From positions 1-64,000 of the forward strand of contig CAYWFP010000003.1 in NCBI GenBank assembly GCA_964457365.1: DNA of 64,000 bases, given 5' to 3'. Of the stretch, positions 32,702 to 40,992 are shown in pieces. Below the pieces are notes generated by a model that saw only the letters and a program-made list of their open reading frames with translations, ran no database searches and was not told the origin of the DNA. A program made the translations under genes and the position numbers. Positions within the stretch are counted from its first letter, which is position 1. Each line of letters opens with the position of its first letter. The stretch is from CAYWFP01 sp964457365 (GTDB lineage Bacteria > Planctomycetota > SZUA-567).

Positions 32702-34612
32702 TTGGATCGAGCCGCCGTGCGCATACTCGTCGTCGACGACGAGGACCACATTCAGGCGACGTTTCAGCGGTATCTGACGTTGGAAGGCTACGACGTTGCC
32801 GCCGCCGGCGACGTCAAGGCGGGTTTGGCGGCGCTCGATCGCCGTGCCGCTGAGATTCTGATCACCGACATCAAGATGCCCGAGATCGACGGCCTGGAAC
32901 TGCTGAAACGTGTCCGGCAGGCGCATCCGGAGACGGATGTCATCGTCATCACCGGTCATGCCACGCTCGGCAATGCCATCGAGGCCTTGCGGCGAGGGGC
33001 GTTCGACTATTTGACCAAGCCGGTCGATCTGGAAGAGTTGCACATCGTCATCGAGCGCGCGCTGATGCACCGGGAGGAAGCGGCTGCGCTGCGGGAGACT
33101 CAGGCGCAGCTCTTCCAGGCGCAGAAGATGGAGGCGCTGGGCATGCTCGCGGGCGGCGTGGCGCACGAATTCAACAATCTCATGGGCGGTATCGTCGGCT
33201 ACGCCGACATGGCGCTCAACAGCGACCGGGACGAGTTGAAACAGCGGGCGCTCGAGGTCGGCCTGCGCGCCGCGCGCCGCGCGGGCGAGGTGGCAAAGAA
33301 CCTGCTCCATTTCGCGCGCCGGCAGCGATATTGCCGACTGCTCACGGACGTGAGCGAACTGCTGCAGGATCTGTTGCAACTGGTGCGCAAGGATCTCGAA
33401 CACGACGGGATCGAACTCGATGCCGAGCTTCCTCCGCTGCCGAAGACCGAGGTCGACCAGGGACAACTGCAGCAGGTGTTTCTGAACCTCATCCTCAACG
33501 CGCGGCAGGCCATGAGTACGACGCCGCCAGACGAGCGCCGCTTGCGTCTCGGTACCGGCATGGAGAACGACGAGATCATCGTGGAAGTGGCCGACACAGG
33601 CCCCGGCATTCCCGACGAGACGAAGCAGCGGGTCTTCGAGCCGTTCTACTCTACGCGCGGTCTATTGGCCGGGGGCGAGACCGTCGGCGCGACGGGGTTG
33701 GGTCTGGCCGTGGCCCTGGGTATCGTCCAGGCGCACGAGGGCGCTATCGAGGTGGAGGACGTGCCGGGCGGCGGAGCGCTTATGCGCGTGCGGTTGCCGA
33801 TGGTTTCGCCGACGACCCGACGCCAGCCGCGGATCCTGGTCTGCGACGACGAGGAGCCGATGCGGCGTGTCACGCGCGCGGCGCTCGAGCGCGAGGGCTT
33901 CGCGGTGGACGAGGCCGAGGACGGCGAGGTGGCGCTGCGGCTCGTGCGCGAAACTGAGTATCAGCTTGTCCTGCTGGACCAGAACATGCCCGGCACCGAC
34001 GGGTTGACCTTTCTGCAGCAGGCCAAGCCGCGACTGGCGGAGGTGCCGGTGGTGATGATCACCGCGGTGCGCGACGAGGATCTGGCGCGGGCGGCGCTGT
34101 GGAACGGGGCGCGCGAATGTTTTTTCAAGCCGGTAAACAACGAGCGGCTGGCCGCCCTGGCGCGGCGCTATACGGGCCTTGCCGGCGGCGCGGAAGAGGC
34201 CTGCGCGCTCGGGAAGACCGCCGCGTTCACGCCGGATCAGGAGAGCATTTTGGTCATCGACGGCGACCCGCTGGCGCGCGAAATCTACACGCTTGTGCTG
34301 AAGAAGGCGGGCCTCCGGGCACTCGCCGTCGGTGAAATCGCCCAGGCGGCGGACCTGACGCGGGAACACTGCTTCGACCTGATCGTGTTGGAAACCGACG
34401 GTGCCGACATCGTGGGGTCGGACGCGGTGCGTGCGCTACGGGCGAACAATCCGTATACGCCGTTGCTGCTCTCGACGGCGACCGGTTCGAGCGAGATATT
34501 GCGCGCGGGGTTGCGCGTAGGGGCCAGTTCGGTGATCGAGAAGCCGCTGAATCCGCGCGCGCTGCTGGATCAAGTGCTCCATCTGCTGGCGCTCTATTCC
34601 GTTCCGAGTTGA
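32702..34612 (+). CDS. soluble hybrid histidine kinase REC-HisKA-HATPase-REC-REC
   Basis: A protein of about 636 residues without membrane segments. Receiver 1 (about 5-120) has DDED and ITDIKMPEIDG. The kinase core has the phospho-His in GGVAHEFNNLMGGIVGYADM, N box NLILNARQAM, G1 EVADTGPGIP and G2 GATGLGLAVALGIV. Receiver 2 has VCDDEEP and LLDQNMPGTDG. Receiver 3 has VIDGDP and SVIEKPLNP, but its phospho-acceptor position reads LIVLETDG, with Glu instead of Asp. Several starts are possible: TTG 32678, TTG 32702 or GTG 32717; 32702 has GGAGAAG 5 bases upstream. Signals probably enter through receiver 1. Confidence 0.85.
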   Translation: MDRAAVRILVVDDEDHIQATFQRYLTLEGYDVAAAGDVKAGLAALDRRAAEILITDIKMPEIDGLELLKRVRQAHPETDVIVITGHATLGNAIEALRRGAFDYLTKPVDLEELHIVIERALMHREEAAALRETQAQLFQAQKMEALGMLAGGVAHEFNNLMGGIVGYADMALNSDRDELKQRALEVGLRAARRAGEVAKNLLHFARRQRYCRLLTDVSELLQDLLQLVRKDLEHDGIELDAELPPLPKTEVDQGQLQQVFLNLILNARQAMSTTPPDERRLRLGTGMENDEIIVEVADTGPGIPDETKQRVFEPFYSTRGLLAGGETVGATGLGLAVALGIVQAHEGAIEVEDVPGGGALMRVRLPMVSPTTRRQPRILVCDDEEPMRRVTRAALEREGFAVDEAEDGEVALRLVRETEYQLVLLDQNMPGTDGLTFLQQAKPRLAEVPVVMITAVRDEDLARAALWNGARECFFKPVNNERLAALARRYTGLAGGAEEACALGKTAAFTPDQESILVIDGDPLAREIYTLVLKKAGLRALAVGEIAQAADLTREHCFDLIVLETDGADIVGSDAVRALRANNPYTPLLLSTATGSSEILRAGLRVGASSVIEKPLNPRALLDQVLHLLALYSVPS

Positions 34613-34632
34613 GCAAATCGCCCACCAGGCCG

Positions 34633-34660
34633 TGGACACGCGGCCGGATCGGCGTACAAT
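34633..34660 (+). promoter_or_regulatory. candidate sigma-70 promoter of the EIIA-CBS gene
   Basis: TGGACA (34633-34638) and TACAAT (34655-34660) are 16 bases apart, both five of six to consensus. The start codon is about 48 bases downstream of the expected start of transcription. Confidence 0.52.
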
Positions 34661-34714
34661 ATCCTTTCGTTCGACCGGTCGACGCGACGGTCTTCACCCG
34701 AACAAGGAATCGAT

Positions 34715-35641
34715 ATGACAACCGGCAACGGCGGCGTGCGTTTCGCCTCGCTCTTCGACGCGCGCCATATCCTCTGCCAGACCGGGATCACCGAACGGGA
34801 CCAGGTGTTTCACGGACTGCTGGAGTTGCTGGCATACCAGCGCGGCATCGGCAACGTCGACGATGCCTACCAGGCGCTGCTGGAGCGCGAGAGCGAACAT
34901 CCGACCATCGTCGGCCCCGGCATCGCGATGCCTCACGCGCGTCTTGAGGCGATCGACGAACTGGTCGTCGGCGTGGCCACCAGCCGTGAGGGCATCGCCT
35001 ACGCCGGCGAGGATGGCGAAAAGGTAAATCTCCTGATCCTGATTCTGACGCCGAAGACCGAGCCGGGGTTGTACCTCCAGGCGGTGAGTTCGCTGGCGAC
35101 GACCTGCAAGGATCCGACCACGGCCGAGCGTGTCAGCGCGCTGGCTTCGCCCGCGGAGGTCTGGCGCTTCTTCGACCGCGGCGGCATGATCCTGCCGGAG
35201 TATATCTGCGCCGGAGACGTCATGGGGCCGATCGGGGTTTCTCTGGCCGAAACGGACACCCTCGAGCGCGCGATCGATCTTTTCGTCCGCTCGCAGATGC
35301 TGGACCTGCCGGTGATCGACCGCGAGGGGACGCTGGTGGGCGTGGTGACCGCGCAGGAGTTGCTGCGCGTCTGCATGCCCGACTACATCCTCTGGATGGA
35401 GGATCTCTCGCCCATCATCAATTTCGAACCGTTCGCCGAGATCCTGCGCAACGAATCGAATACCTGGCTGGCGGAGATCATGACCACCGACTACGCCGCC
35501 GTGCAGGTCGACGCGCCGGCGATCATGGTGGCCAAGGAACTGACGCGGCAGCACGCCGAGTGCTGCTACGTGCTGCAGGGCAAGCGCCTCGCCGGCGTCA
35601 TCACCCTGCAGGACTTTCTCGACAAGGTCATGCGGGAGTAA
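34715..35641 (+). CDS. PTS EIIA (PtsN-type)-CBS pair fusion regulator
   Basis: A 308-residue protein. Residues about 10-155 are an EIIA type-2 domain with the phospho-His at 74 (GPGIAMPHARLEAIDE). Residues about 165-305 carry two CBS domains (DVMGPIGVSLAETDTLERAI with LDLPVIDREGTLVGVVTAQE, then EIMTTDYAAVQVDAPAIMVA with KRLAGVITLQDFL). CBS pairs sense adenine nucleotides. The fusion suggests control of the transporter encoded next, with 2 bases between the genes. No EIIB or EIIC domain is present, so this is a regulatory rather than a sugar-uptake EIIA. Confidence 0.85.
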   Translation: MTTGNGGVRFASLFDARHILCQTGITERDQVFHGLLELLAYQRGIGNVDDAYQALLERESEHPTIVGPGIAMPHARLEAIDELVVGVATSREGIAYAGEDGEKVNLLILILTPKTEPGLYLQAVSSLATTCKDPTTAERVSALASPAEVWRFFDRGGMILPEYICAGDVMGPIGVSLAETDTLERAIDLFVRSQMLDLPVIDREGTLVGVVTAQELLRVCMPDYILWMEDLSPIINFEPFAEILRNESNTWLAEIMTTDYAAVQVDAPAIMVAKELTRQHAECCYVLQGKRLAGVITLQDFLDKVMRE

Positions 35642-35643
35642 CG

Positions 35644-37137
35644 ATGCACGGCGAAGGCGACGGCCCGACCAGGAAGCAGACGATCATCCGCGGGGCGATC
35701 CTGCTGGCGGTGACGATCCTGGCGGCGGTGCTGATGCAGCACTACGCCGGATCGAGCAGTCATATCCCGCAGGGCGATGTGTTGAAGGTGACGCTCGCCA
35801 GCGCCATCTTCATGATGGTCATCATGGCGACGCTGCTCTTCTGGCAGTTCCGTCTCGCCATCGCCTTCATCGGCATCGGCGGGCTGCTGGCGGCGAAGGC
35901 TCTCACCGTCAGCAGTTTCATCCACTCCGCGGAGCTGCCGATCATCCTCTTCCTGGTCGGGATGATGGTCATCGTCGGCGTGCTGAAGGAACTGGGTCTC
36001 TTCACCTGGATCATCGAACTGGTGATCAGCACCAGCAGCATGACCGGCATCCGCTTCATCGTCATCGTCGTTTACCTCTCGGCGCTGCTGGCCTGCGTGG
36101 TGGACGAAGTAACCAGCATCGTCTTCGTGGCGACGCTGATCTTCCAGGTCTGCGACACGCTGAAGATCCGACCGACGCCCTACATCATGATCGCGGTGCT
36201 CGGCACCAACGTCGGCTCCTGCGGCACGATGCTCGGCAACCCCGTCGGCATCATGATCGGGCTCAAGGGCGGGTTCCACTTCCAGGATTTTCTCATCTGG
36301 TCGTTCCCGGTGATGCTGATGGCGCTGACGGTGACGCTGATCATCCTCTGCTTCTACTTCCGCAAGGACATCGCCCTGATGGACGAGCGGCTGCAGCAGC
36401 GCCGCGACATGGGCCTCGAGCTGGGGCCCCTGGTGAAGGTGCCGTACCGGCGGGGACTCTTCATCCTGATGGCCATGATCGCGCTCATCGGCAGCCACCA
36501 CTTTCTCGAGCAGCAGCTCGGATTGGAGACGAACACGCTGCTGGTGGTGGCGCCGCTGGTGGTGGCGGGTTTTCTGATGATCTGGCGTTACAAGCGCGCC
36601 CGACATTATATCGAAGCCGAGGTGGAATGGTGGACGCTGCTCTTCTTCATGATGCTCTTCGCCGTGGCCGGGTCGCTGCAGCAGTCGGGCGTTACCCGCG
36701 CTATCGCACTGGACTTTCAGGCGGCATTTGCCGACGTGCCGCACCTGCTGGCGCCGGCGGTGATCTTCGCCAGCGCAATCGGCAGCGCCTTCGTCGACAA
36801 CATCGTCTTCGTCGCCGCGTTTATCCCGGTGGTGGACCAGATCAACCAGACGCCGCTCTGGTGGGGCCTGCTCTTCGGTGCCTGCTTCGGCGGCAACATC
36901 ACCATGATCGGCTCGACCGCGAACATTGTCGCGCTGGGCATGCTGGAGAAGCGCTATCGCGCGCACATCTATTTTTTCGAGTGGCTCAAGATCGGCGCGG
37001 TGGTGGGCCTGGTCAGTTGTCTGCTGGCCTGGGGCGCGCTGGCACTGCTCTCGCCGTACATGCCCGAGCGGCCGCAGAAAGCCGACGAACACGCGCTGGA
37101 GCCGCTCGAACCCGAGCCCGACATCGGCGTCCATTAA
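35644..37137 (+). CDS. SLC13/ArsB-type ion transporter
   Basis: A 497-residue membrane protein with about twelve segments. Typical IT-superfamily blocks are LFLVGMMVIVGVLKELGLF, DEVTSIVFVATLIF, VLGTNVGSCGTMLGNPVGIM and, in the repeat, FVDNIVFVAAFIPVVDQ and GGNITMIGSTANIVALGM. These hold the two re-entrant substrate-binding hairpins (SNT/GTN-like). Members carry arsenite, Na+/H+, citrate or dicarboxylates; the substrate is not evident. It is directly behind the EIIA-CBS gene, and the sugar-isomerase gene follows after 22 bases. Confidence 0.85.
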   Translation: MHGEGDGPTRKQTIIRGAILLAVTILAAVLMQHYAGSSSHIPQGDVLKVTLASAIFMMVIMATLLFWQFRLAIAFIGIGGLLAAKALTVSSFIHSAELPIILFLVGMMVIVGVLKELGLFTWIIELVISTSSMTGIRFIVIVVYLSALLACVVDEVTSIVFVATLIFQVCDTLKIRPTPYIMIAVLGTNVGSCGTMLGNPVGIMIGLKGGFHFQDFLIWSFPVMLMALTVTLIILCFYFRKDIALMDERLQQRRDMGLELGPLVKVPYRRGLFILMAMIALIGSHHFLEQQLGLETNTLLVVAPLVVAGFLMIWRYKRARHYIEAEVEWWTLLFFMMLFAVAGSLQQSGVTRAIALDFQAAFADVPHLLAPAVIFASAIGSAFVDNIVFVAAFIPVVDQINQTPLWWGLLFGACFGGNITMIGSTANIVALGMLEKRYRAHIYFFEWLKIGAVVGLVSCLLAWGALALLSPYMPERPQKADEHALEPLEPEPDIGVH

Positions 37138-37159
37138 TCCTTCCGCGACGAGAACGGTG

Positions 37160-38059
37160 ATGCGCGAATGTCCTTCCCTGGGTCTGGCCGTCTGGTTGAT
37201 CGACGAGCGCACGCTGCCTGCGCGCGTGGAGTGGGCCGCGCGACACGAGTTCGAAGCCGTGGCGATCATGACGAATACGCTGGCTATCGATCCGCATGAA
37301 AAGGAAGATGCCGCCGACGCGGTCCGCGAAGCCGGACTGACATTGACCTGCCATGCCAACGTCGAAACGTGGTTGGACGAAGCCGGCACGCTGGATTTCG
37401 ACCGGGTGGAAGCATTAATGGTCGACGCGATTTTCTATCACGAGCGTGCCGGCGGCTTGCGGGCGATGCTGGCCGATCCGGTCTTGAGGACACTGCCGAG
37501 CGGGCAACAAGAGCACCTGGAAAGCCAAAGTGCCGAGTTGGTGAAGGTGATGGACGAATGGCTGGCGCCGAAAGGCATCGCTTACGGTCTGGAGAATGCA
37601 GGGATTTCCGATTATCTCTTCTGTTCGCGCGAGGATTTCCGTCGTTTCCGCGAGCGGCACGACCTGCCGGGTCTGGGCTTGCTTCTCGATGCCGGACACG
37701 CGAATGTGCACTGCCATTGCGACAACGTTCCGGGCGAAACGAAGATCGGCGATTTCGTCCGCGGGCTGCCGCTGCCGGTACACGAGGTGCATTTGCACGA
37801 CAATGCCGGTGCGCAGGACGAGCATCGCGAACTGGGGCGGGGGAATCTGGACCTGTACGGCTTGCTCGAAGCGCTGCGCGATATCGTCTTCGCCGGGCCG
37901 TTGACGCTGGAGGTCTGCGTCCGCCCCGAGACGCGCGGCTACCTGGCTAATCCGAAGGTGGCCGAGGATATCGACCAGATTCTTCGCTCGCGCGATACGG
38001 TACGCGAGGCGCGGGAAAAGGTGTGGGGGGTAGCTCCGAGTCGGGGTTATCGACAGTGA
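37160..38059 (+). CDS. sugar phosphate isomerase/epimerase-family TIM barrel (second copy in window)
   Basis: A 299-residue AP-endonuclease-2-like barrel: LGLAVWLIDERTLPARVEWA, LTCHANVETWLDEAGTLDF, IAYGLENAGISDYLF (Glu metal ligand), LLLDAGHANVHCHCDN (Asp/His ligands), VHEVHLHDNAGAQDEHRELG (His/Asp ligands) and LTLEVCVRP (final Glu). All four typical metal positions seem present, so it is probably active. It is only distantly like the 14.7 kb barrel. Its stop abuts the stop of the convergent ADP-ribosylglycohydrolase gene. Confidence 0.83.
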   Translation: MRECPSLGLAVWLIDERTLPARVEWAARHEFEAVAIMTNTLAIDPHEKEDAADAVREAGLTLTCHANVETWLDEAGTLDFDRVEALMVDAIFYHERAGGLRAMLADPVLRTLPSGQQEHLESQSAELVKVMDEWLAPKGIAYGLENAGISDYLFCSREDFRRFRERHDLPGLGLLLDAGHANVHCHCDNVPGETKIGDFVRGLPLPVHEVHLHDNAGAQDEHRELGRGNLDLYGLLEALRDIVFAGPLTLEVCVRPETRGYLANPKVAEDIDQILRSRDTVREAREKVWGVAPSRGYRQ

Positions 38060-39004
38060 CTATGCGTTCGTCGCCAGTTCGTACAGCCGGTCGGCGGTCT
38101 CACGGATGACGTCTACCTCCTGCAGCGTATCGAGCCAGCGCTGCGGAATCGCGTTCTCCCCGTCGCGCGCGCCGAGGACCGCGCCGGCGACCGCGCCGCA
38201 GGTGTCGGCGTCGAAGCCGAGGTTGACCGTGGCGATCAAGCCTTCCTCGAGTTCCATCCGGTGCGTGGCCGGCCAGAGCGCCGCCTGCAGCGTATCGTTA
38301 GTGTAGCCTGAGCTGGGTACCTCGTCGAAGTCCATCGTTTCCACCGCCCGCACGGCCGTGGCGGTCTTGATCGAGATCTCTTCAACCGCCTCGGCATAAA
38401 CGTCCAGTCGCAACCGCTCTCCCGGCCCGCTTCGCAGCATCTGGGCGATGGCCAGACAGAGCACGATGCAACTCGCGCGGCAGCGCGGGTCGTAATGCGT
38501 CAGCGCGCAGATCTTGGCCGCCACCTCCTGCATCCGCGCCGTCTGTTCGTGTAAGAGCAGTGCCACCGGCGCGGTGCGCATCAGCCCGCCGTTGCCGGCG
38601 TCGTCTTCGCCGCCGATGTGCCAGGTGGTTTCGCCCGCTTCCAGGACGTCGCGGTCCTGTTCGAGATAGGTCTCCGCGCGCACCAGGGCGTTGCGTGTGA
38701 GATTGCCCACGTCCGGCGGCTCGCTTCGCAGCCAGGCGATCCAGCGACGGGCAAGGTCCGTGTAATCGATCTCGGGATGAGCGATCAGGCTCTCGGCGAG
38801 AGCCAGTGCCATCTGCGTGTCGTCGGTATAGGCCCCGGGCGGCCAGTTGAAGGGTCCGCCGCCGATCAGGTCGCGGACGATGCCATAGCGGTCCTGAATA
38901 GTCTCAGGGGCCATGAATTCAATACCGGCGCCGAGGGCGTCGCCGCAGGCCATGGCCAGGAGGCAGCCGCGAAAACGTTGCTTTAACGTGGGTAAGGTAC
39001 TCAT
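38060..39004 (-). CDS. ADP-ribosylglycohydrolase
   Basis: A 314-residue DraG/ARH family protein. The two Mg sites are intact: GDALGAGIEF near residue 22, YTDDTQMALALAESL near residue 59, and the C-terminal GFDADTCGAVAGAVLGA. The family removes ADP-ribose from Arg, nucleic acids or small molecules. In nitrogen fixers DraG reactivates nitrogenase reductase, but no nif gene is here. It lies divergent to a kinase-like gene and about 1 kb from an FRG-domain gene; ADP-ribose chemistry may link them, which is untested. Confidence 0.9.
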   Translation of the reverse strand: MSTLPTLKQRFRGCLLAMACGDALGAGIEFMAPETIQDRYGIVRDLIGGGPFNWPPGAYTDDTQMALALAESLIAHPEIDYTDLARRWIAWLRSEPPDVGNLTRNALVRAETYLEQDRDVLEAGETTWHIGGEDDAGNGGLMRTAPVALLLHEQTARMQEVAAKICALTHYDPRCRASCIVLCLAIAQMLRSGPGERLRLDVYAEAVEEISIKTATAVRAVETMDFDEVPSSGYTNDTLQAALWPATHRMELEEGLIATVNLGFDADTCGAVAGAVLGARDGENAIPQRWLDTLQEVDVIRETADRLYELATNA

Positions 39005-39025
39005 GGGAACCCTCTGCTTACCGAG

Positions 39026-39054
39026 AATTTACTGGCGTTCTCCCCTTCTGACAA
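39026..39054 (-). promoter_or_regulatory. candidate sigma-70 promoter of the ADP-ribosylglycohydrolase gene
   Basis: On the minus strand TTGTCA (39054-39049) and TAAATT (39031-39026) are 17 bases apart. Transcription would start near 39019, about 15 bases before the ATG. Confidence 0.5.
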
Positions 39055-39151
39055 GATAAAAGCAGCGGAGAAGCGAATCTCCCATATGGAGGATAGGGGT
39101 TGTCGAATACGATACGATGCCGCGAATGAGCACCTTGAGAGGGGGCAGAAC

Positions 39152-40063
39152 ATGAAGATTGAGATCACCGTACCGCTGGAGCTGACCGATCAGCAACAGG
39201 CCTCGCTGGCGATGCACAGCTTCTACAACGTCCTCAATGTCATCGTCTTGGAACTGCAGTTTCTGGAGAAGATTCTGAACAGGCCTGACGCCTTGATAAC
39301 GAGTCGGCAGCTCTGCCGCGATATCAAGGAGAGCTTCTACGACCGGGATCGGGCTTTGGCCACGGTGCGGGATCTGGAGCGGCAGAAGAGTATCATCCTT
39401 GACGATGTCACTACCGCGCTCGCGGGGGCGAACCTCTCGCCGGAACGCCAGGCGATGCTCGACGAATCAATGGAGAACATTCACGGCATCCTGGACGTGG
39501 TAGATGTGCGGGTGAGGGAATTGCTGGCTCGCCAGGAGGTTGCCGGTGCGTGGACGGATGTGGCTGTCGAGGAGATCGTCCGCGAACTCGAGCGCGTCTT
39601 CGATACGATTGCCCGTCGTTCGCGCGGCAATTACGGCATCGTCTACGATGAGTCCGCGCAGGGCGCGCAGGATTACTTGATGCGTTTCGACATTCGCGGC
39701 AATGCCGAAGGCGTGATCCGCATTCCTCTCGTCCTGACCGACGTGTTGCGCGATCTGACGGCCAATGCGCGCAAGTATACCGAGCCCGGCGGCCGCATCG
39801 ACGCCAGACTGGAGGATGCCGGGAAGACCATCCGTCTCGTGGTGACGGACACCGGGCGGGGCATCCCGCCCGAGGAAGTCGAGGACGTCGTCCGCTACGG
39901 GGTGCGCGCTACCAACGCCAAGCCCTCGGAGACCAGGGGCGGCGGTTTCGGATTGACCAAGGCGTATTATCTGGTTCGACAGCACGGGGGGCGTATGTGG
40001 ATCGATTCCGAGCTGGGGTTTGGCACGACCGTGACGCTGGAAGTTCCCAAGCCTGCAGTGTAA
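39152..40063 (+). CDS. histidine-kinase-like protein without a sensor domain
   Basis: A 303-residue soluble protein. A possible phospho-acceptor block LAMHSFYNVLNVIVLELQFL (His22) is followed by a helical region and a HATPase domain: N box LRDLTANARKYTEPGG, G1 VVTDTGRGIPPEE, G2 ETRGGGFGLTKAYYLV, ending MWIDSELGFGTTVTLEVP. There is no transmembrane segment, receiver or known sensor, so signal input must come from a partner. GAGAGGGGGCAG precedes ATG 39152. The FRG-domain gene follows after 70 bases in the same direction. Confidence 0.8.
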   Translation: MKIEITVPLELTDQQQASLAMHSFYNVLNVIVLELQFLEKILNRPDALITSRQLCRDIKESFYDRDRALATVRDLERQKSIILDDVTTALAGANLSPERQAMLDESMENIHGILDVVDVRVRELLARQEVAGAWTDVAVEEIVRELERVFDTIARRSRGNYGIVYDESAQGAQDYLMRFDIRGNAEGVIRIPLVLTDVLRDLTANARKYTEPGGRIDARLEDAGKTIRLVVTDTGRGIPPEEVEDVVRYGVRATNAKPSETRGGGFGLTKAYYLVRQHGGRMWIDSELGFGTTVTLEVPKPAV

Positions 40064-40133
40064 ACGGAAAAACAATACCGTTGTCGTCTCTCCGAACGTA
40101 CAATGAAAAGGAACCGCCTGCCGGAGAGGGCGA

Positions 40134-40943
40134 ATGGACGCGGCGCAGGATCAGATCGCGGAGAGTTGGGAGCACCTGCAGGAACTGCTCTACGACGAGA
40201 GCTGGGATCCGGCCTTGTCGCGCTACCGCTCGCATTTCGCTTTCCGCGGCTTGAGCGACTCGGCGTACGATCTGAAGACCGGGTTGATCCGCCTCGGCGG
40301 CCCGTACCAGATGCTCGAGCCGCATATCATCCGCAACTTCCGCAAGTACGGCCAGACCGATATCGACGGCGAACACCTCTCGGACTGGCGCTGGGTCACG
40401 CTCGGGCGGCATCACGGTTTGGCCACGCGGTTGCTGGACTGGACGTTCTCGCCTTTCGTGGCGCTCCACTTCGCCACCGCCAACATCGATCACTACGACC
40501 GCGACGGCGCGGTCTGGCTGGTCAAGATTCCCGAGTGCCACGCGCTGCTGCCGGAGTCGCTGAAGATGGTGCAACGCGCGGAAGGGGCAAATCTCTTCAC
40601 TATCGACATGCTGGAGAAGGTGGCTACGCGACTGGCGGAGTTCGACCGTATCGTCGACGAGGTCAAGGTGGTCTTCTTCGAGCCGCCGTCGATCGACGCG
40701 CGCATCGTCAACCAGTTCGCGCTCTTCTCGGTCATGTCCGATCCGGCGGCCGTTTTCAGCGACTGGCTGCGCGCGTATCCGCACGCCTACCGGCGAATCA
40801 TCGTGCCTCACGGGCTGAAATGGGAGGTGCGCGACAAACTCGACCAGGCCAATATCACCGAGCGCGTCATTTTTCCGGGCCTCGACGGATTGGCCTCGTG
40901 GCTGACGCGCCAGTACAGCCCGGCCGGGCCGCAGCCGGCATAG
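40134..40943 (+). CDS. FRG-domain protein
   Basis: A 269-residue protein with the FRG signature: HFAFRGLSDSAYDLKTGLIR, then RHHGLATRLLDWTFSPFVAL, which holds the conserved basic and Asp residues. No membrane or other domain is seen. FRG proteins are uncharacterised; they often occur in accessory and defence-like loci. GGAGAGGG lies just before the ATG. It follows the sensorless kinase, and an ADP-ribosylglycohydrolase lies about 1.1 kb away, so it could belong to a small signalling or defence module. That link is speculative. Confidence 0.85.
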   Translation: MDAAQDQIAESWEHLQELLYDESWDPALSRYRSHFAFRGLSDSAYDLKTGLIRLGGPYQMLEPHIIRNFRKYGQTDIDGEHLSDWRWVTLGRHHGLATRLLDWTFSPFVALHFATANIDHYDRDGAVWLVKIPECHALLPESLKMVQRAEGANLFTIDMLEKVATRLAEFDRIVDEVKVVFFEPPSIDARIVNQFALFSVMSDPAAVFSDWLRAYPHAYRRIIVPHGLKWEVRDKLDQANITERVIFPGLDGLASWLTRQYSPAGPQPA

Positions 40944-40992
40944 AATCGACGGATACGCGGGCGGTATCCGTATCAAGGGAAAGGGGAAGGGC

